From contig NZ_VUJV01000003.1 in the NCBI RefSeq assembly GCF_008373755.1, positions 1,240,001 through 1,304,000 on the forward strand: a stretch of DNA of 64,000 nucleotides. Reading direction: 5' to 3'. Positions 61,562 to 64,000 of the stretch are shown piece by piece. The notes beneath the pieces were generated by a model that was given only the letters and a program-made list of their open reading frames with translations, was not told the DNA's origin and did no database searches. The stretch is from Nocardioides humilatus. Its GTDB lineage: Bacteria > Actinomycetota > Actinomycetes > Propionibacteriales > Nocardioidaceae. The position numbers and the translations under genes are program-made. How positions within the stretch are numbered: position 1 is the stretch's first letter; every line of letters starts with the position of its first letter.

Positions 61562-63892
61562 TCACCCCGCCGCAGCGAACGCGGCGGCGGCCCCATAGAT
61601 CTTGTAGAGGGCGAACGCACCGGCGTGGAAGGTGCTGCACCGGTCCTCGAAGAGCAGCGCGGCGTCGTTGTCGCGCAGCGACGCGCCATAGCCGAACGAG
61701 GCATCGGCAGGCCCGCCGTTGATACGGCCCGACGCGTAGTTCTTGATGCGCTGCACCATCCCGAGGCGGTGGCCGTCGTCGGCCTGTCGCCACCAACTGC
61801 AGGTGAAGGTGCTCAGCCGCCCCTCCGTGGCCACGGGCGTCGCCAGGATGACCGGGCTGACCTTCTCGGGCAGCGCGACCAGGCGCCCGTCGACGACCTT
61901 CGGGAGGCGGCCTGCGTAGGCCTTGCACAGACGGGGCGCGAGGCCGGCGCGGCAGATCGCGGCGAACTGCTCCATCCGGGCGTCGGTCGTACGGCGGTCG
62001 TTGCGCGTGCGCTGCGTGGCGTCGGGGCCGGCCTTGCCCGGCTCCTTGGGGGTCTTCGTCCAGGTGCAGGTGTTGGGATCGCCGTCGGGGTAGCCGACGA
62101 CGGTGAACCCGGCGAGGCACGCGATGAGCTCGAGCTCGGCCGACAGGTTGGTCAGACCCATGCTCTTGCTGGGGTCGGTGCCGTCGTCACAGTCGGGCAG
62201 CCTGCGCGGCGTCGACGTCACGTCGGCGCCGCCGGGGCCGGTGTTGCCCCACCAGCAGTTGCCGGTGTTGCCGATGAACGAGTCCCACCAGAAATCGTGC
62301 TTGCCGTTGGGCTTCACCCGTCCCTTCAGGTCCACCCCCATGACGTTGTCGTGGATGCTGTTGCCGAACGAGGTCGTGAAGCCCAGCGGGTTGCACCCCG
62401 GCACGGGCGTCGAGGAGCCGACGGGCGGCGGGCCGCAGACGGTGGCGTCCGGGACGGCGAAGAGCATCAGGCCGCGGCGCCAGTTGTCCCAGAACCGGTT
62501 GTTGTACATCTGGTTGTAGTTGCCGCCGGCCCACCAACCGCCGGTGCCGACGGGCGCCGCGATGAACGGCTCCACGTCGCTATCAGGCTGGAACGGGTTG
62601 AAGTTGTTGGAGTAGAAGTTGTTGTGCCGGAACACGTTGCCGTGCTGCGGGAAGCCCGGGTGACCGGGCGCCGTGAACACGTCGGTGGTGAAGCCGAGCG
62701 CGTTGCCGAAGAAGTTGTTGTGCTCGACCAGGGTGCCGTGGCTGTCGGTGCCCGAGAACCCGCCGACGTTGTGGTTCATGTCGCAGTAGCGGACGACCTG
62801 GCTGAAGCGGTACTTCGGGTAGAACGGCTTGTAGCGGTGATCGGTCGAGTCCGCACCGGACCCGGGATAGATGCCCGAGTCACCGTTGCCCACGGCGTGA
62901 CAGCGCTGGATGAGGCCGTGGTCCTCGACGAACGTGAGCACGCCGTAGGCACCGGCGTAGAAGGTCTTGAAGTGCTCGAACCGGTAGCCGTCGGTCTCGA
63001 GGATGTAGATGTCGTGCTCGCGGGCGTGGCGGACCGTGAGGTTGCGGAGCACGAAGCCATCGGCCCGGTCGATGAAGATGCCGACGTCCTTCTTGTAGCC
63101 GACCGCCGACGGGCCGCCGTTGCCGGCGCGCTTGTCACCGGCCTCGACGATGACGTCGTCGGCGCTGACGCCCGAACCCTCGAGCTGGAAGTTGCAGCGG
63201 ATGCACTTGCCCGCGTTGGGGATGCCGTGTCGGTTCTCGCGCGGCGGTGACGGCGGGGCCGCCGTGTCGGGGCCGCGGCCGATGACGGCCACCAGGTTGG
63301 CGTCGTTGGGGCAGTGGATCTGGTAGTCGTGGCTGAGCGCGCCGGGATCGCCGCTCTCGGCCGGAATCGTGTAGCGCGCGCAGGCCGGGTCATGCGTGGG
63401 CTGCTGGCGCGAGTGCGGCTCGGTGTAGAGGCCGGGCATCACGACGACGCGGTCGTTGTTGCCGGAGTCGTTGATCGCGAACTGGATCTGCCGGTAGCCG
63501 CACACCGAGAAGAGCCGCTTGTTGACCTTCAACAGCTCGTCGGCCTGGGCCGCGCTCAGGGACCGCTTCTCGGTCGGGCGGACGTGATAGCCGTGCTTGC
63601 GCGCGCGCTCGATCGACGCACGGAGCAGTTTCATCGAGTTGTTCTGGCACACCACCCGGGTCTCGCCGCGCTGGCCCTCGGCCACCGCCGACGCGAGGCT
63701 ACGCGCCTTCGGCACCGCACCACCCGCACACGGGGAGATGGAGCAGTCGGCCTTCGGGTTCGGCCAGTACGACGGCCGCTCGACGTGCGCCGAGGCCGCC
63801 GGTGCGAGCACCGACGGCAGCACGACCGCCATCAGGCCGGCAACGAGGAAGAGGACAAGGGCGTGCGGGACCATCCGGGGAGCGCGGATCAC
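61562..63892 (-). CDS. Secreted right-handed beta-helix protein
   Basis: A 776-residue exported protein with a signal peptide (HALVLFLVAGLMAVVLPSVLAPAASA). After a Cys-containing N-terminal domain, residues about 225-520 show short repeated strands with Asn and His turns (GFVLRNLTVRHAREHDIYIL, HGTLVEHNNFFGNALGF, NVFRHNNFYSNNF) typical of a parallel beta-helix of the NosD/pectate-lyase fold. The C-terminal 200 residues form a separate cysteine-containing domain. It probably binds or cleaves polysaccharide; no catalytic residues can be assigned. GTG start without a clear ribosome-binding site; ATG six codons later possible. Confidence 0.83.
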   Translation of the reverse strand: MIRAPRMVPHALVLFLVAGLMAVVLPSVLAPAASAHVERPSYWPNPKADCSISPCAGGAVPKARSLASAVAEGQRGETRVVCQNNSMKLLRASIERARKHGYHVRPTEKRSLSAAQADELLKVNKRLFSVCGYRQIQFAINDSGNNDRVVVMPGLYTEPHSRQQPTHDPACARYTIPAESGDPGALSHDYQIHCPNDANLVAVIGRGPDTAAPPSPPRENRHGIPNAGKCIRCNFQLEGSGVSADDVIVEAGDKRAGNGGPSAVGYKKDVGIFIDRADGFVLRNLTVRHAREHDIYILETDGYRFEHFKTFYAGAYGVLTFVEDHGLIQRCHAVGNGDSGIYPGSGADSTDHRYKPFYPKYRFSQVVRYCDMNHNVGGFSGTDSHGTLVEHNNFFGNALGFTTDVFTAPGHPGFPQHGNVFRHNNFYSNNFNPFQPDSDVEPFIAAPVGTGGWWAGGNYNQMYNNRFWDNWRRGLMLFAVPDATVCGPPPVGSSTPVPGCNPLGFTTSFGNSIHDNVMGVDLKGRVKPNGKHDFWWDSFIGNTGNCWWGNTGPGGADVTSTPRRLPDCDDGTDPSKSMGLTNLSAELELIACLAGFTVVGYPDGDPNTCTWTKTPKEPGKAGPDATQRTRNDRRTTDARMEQFAAICRAGLAPRLCKAYAGRLPKVVDGRLVALPEKVSPVILATPVATEGRLSTFTCSWWRQADDGHRLGMVQRIKNYASGRINGGPADASFGYGASLRDNDAALLFEDRCSTFHAGAFALYKIYGAAAAFAAAG

Positions 63893-63908
63893 CGGGGCAT
63901 CGTAAGCG

Positions 63909-63920
63909 AGAACACGTTCT
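63909..63920. promoter_or_regulatory. Short palindrome upstream of the beta-helix gene
   Basis: AGAACACGTTCT has 5-bp arms around AC, 17 bp upstream of the GTG. It resembles operators of TetR (KstR-like) or LacI regulators. A lacI-family gene ends just beyond it, so control by that regulator is possible. Confidence 0.35.
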
Positions 63921-63940
63921 AGCGATACGCCTTCCGTGGC

Positions 63941-64000
63941 TCAGCGCGCCGTGGAGCCCCGGACCGCCAGGGTCGGTGCGAGGAGCACTCCCTGGCCGTC
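63941..64000 (-). CDS. LacI-family transcriptional regulator, C-terminal end
   Basis: Only the last 19 codons are in the window. They read DGQGVLLAPTLAVRGSTAR and stop; the ending xLLxPxLxVRGST is the typical C-terminus of LacI-family sugar-responsive repressors. It precedes the beta-helix gene on the same strand, so it may regulate it, but that is only suggested by position. Confidence 0.7.
   Translation of the reverse strand, partial: DGQGVLLAPTLAVRGSTAR

Noticed and set aside
63909-63920. Definite KstR (cholesterol regulon) box
   Set aside because: The site differs from the consensus TnnAACnnGTTnnA at one outer position and no sterol gene is nearby; listed only as a possible operator.
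1-64000. tRNA or rRNA genes, insertion sequences, prophage or attachment sites
   Set aside because: No cloverleaf-like segment, transposase, integrase or duplicated target site was seen on either strand.

Overview
The window is about 70% G+C and comes from an actinobacterium with menaquinone respiration and short, translationally coupled operons (ATGA, GTGA and probably CTGA overlaps). Gene content and the palindromic repeats suggest Nocardioides or a close relative in the Propionibacteriales. That placement is an inference from the sequence, not a search. From memory, gene order follows, in reverse, the M. tuberculosis stretch Rv0495c to Rv0558 (ppx, proC, bS22, galE2, hemACDB, hemL, ccs genes, menA/E/C/D/G), so most of the window is conserved chromosomal core with small lineage-specific insertions.

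Layout. 1-5.7 kb: start of the nuo operon (nuoA-G, minus strand), with a candidate Rex operator upstream of nuoA, followed by a 201-bp array of 22-bp units and menG. 6.8-17.7 kb: accessory block with a secreted Ca-binding/FN3 protein, an L,D-transpeptidase, an ECF41 sigma factor with its carboxymuconolactone-decarboxylase partner, an NhaP antiporter carrying a UBP zinc finger, and a TetR/MpaB-type oxygenase pair around a clear operator. 17.7-24.9 kb: menD-menC-menE, two tandem MFS paralogues and menA. 25-31.4 kb: cytochrome c maturation (ccsB, resB, ccdA, resA), a histidine phosphatase and hemL. 31.6-38.7 kb: a secreted lytic transglycosylase and the rex-hemA-hemC-hemD-hemB operon with its own candidate Rex operator. 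38.7-45 kb: GtrA/GtrB-type glycolipid genes, an acyl-CoA ligase, a glutaredoxin and a HAD-IB phosphatase. 45-47.3 kb: a BldN-like ECF sigma factor and a DUF5667 membrane protein (possible anti-sigma). 47.3-50.2 kb: acyltransferase, GalE2-like epimerase, the 33-residue ribosomal protein bS22 and a small HTH protein. 50.3-55.8 kb: an auxiliary tryptophanyl-tRNA synthetase behind a ribosome-mediated attenuator, proC and proline dehydrogenase. 55.9-64 kb: a second 22-bp-unit array, an ABC exporter, TIM-barrel isomerase, Ppx/GppA phosphatase, Rv0495c-like protein, a methyltransferase, a large beta-helix protein and the end of a LacI regulator.

How it fits together. Complex I, menaquinone, heme and cytochrome c maturation genes build one respiratory chain, and matching Rex-type operators upstream of nuoA and of rex-hem suggest joint control by NADH/NAD+. 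A CGTAAC-N17-CGTT motif occurs both upstream of the putative anti-sigma gene and upstream of the lytic transglycosylase, which would place a cell-wall hydrolase under the BldN-like sigma factor.

Most unusual features: (1) the two inverted arrays of 16-bp units on a strict 22-bp period, each starting at or within 7 bp of the stop codon of the upstream gene; (2) the trp attenuator with a 17-codon leader containing tandem Trp codons; (3) REP-like palindromes read in frame inside menD; (4) two genes whose only plausible start is CTG; (5) the ECF41 promoter lying inside a 19-bp inverted repeat.
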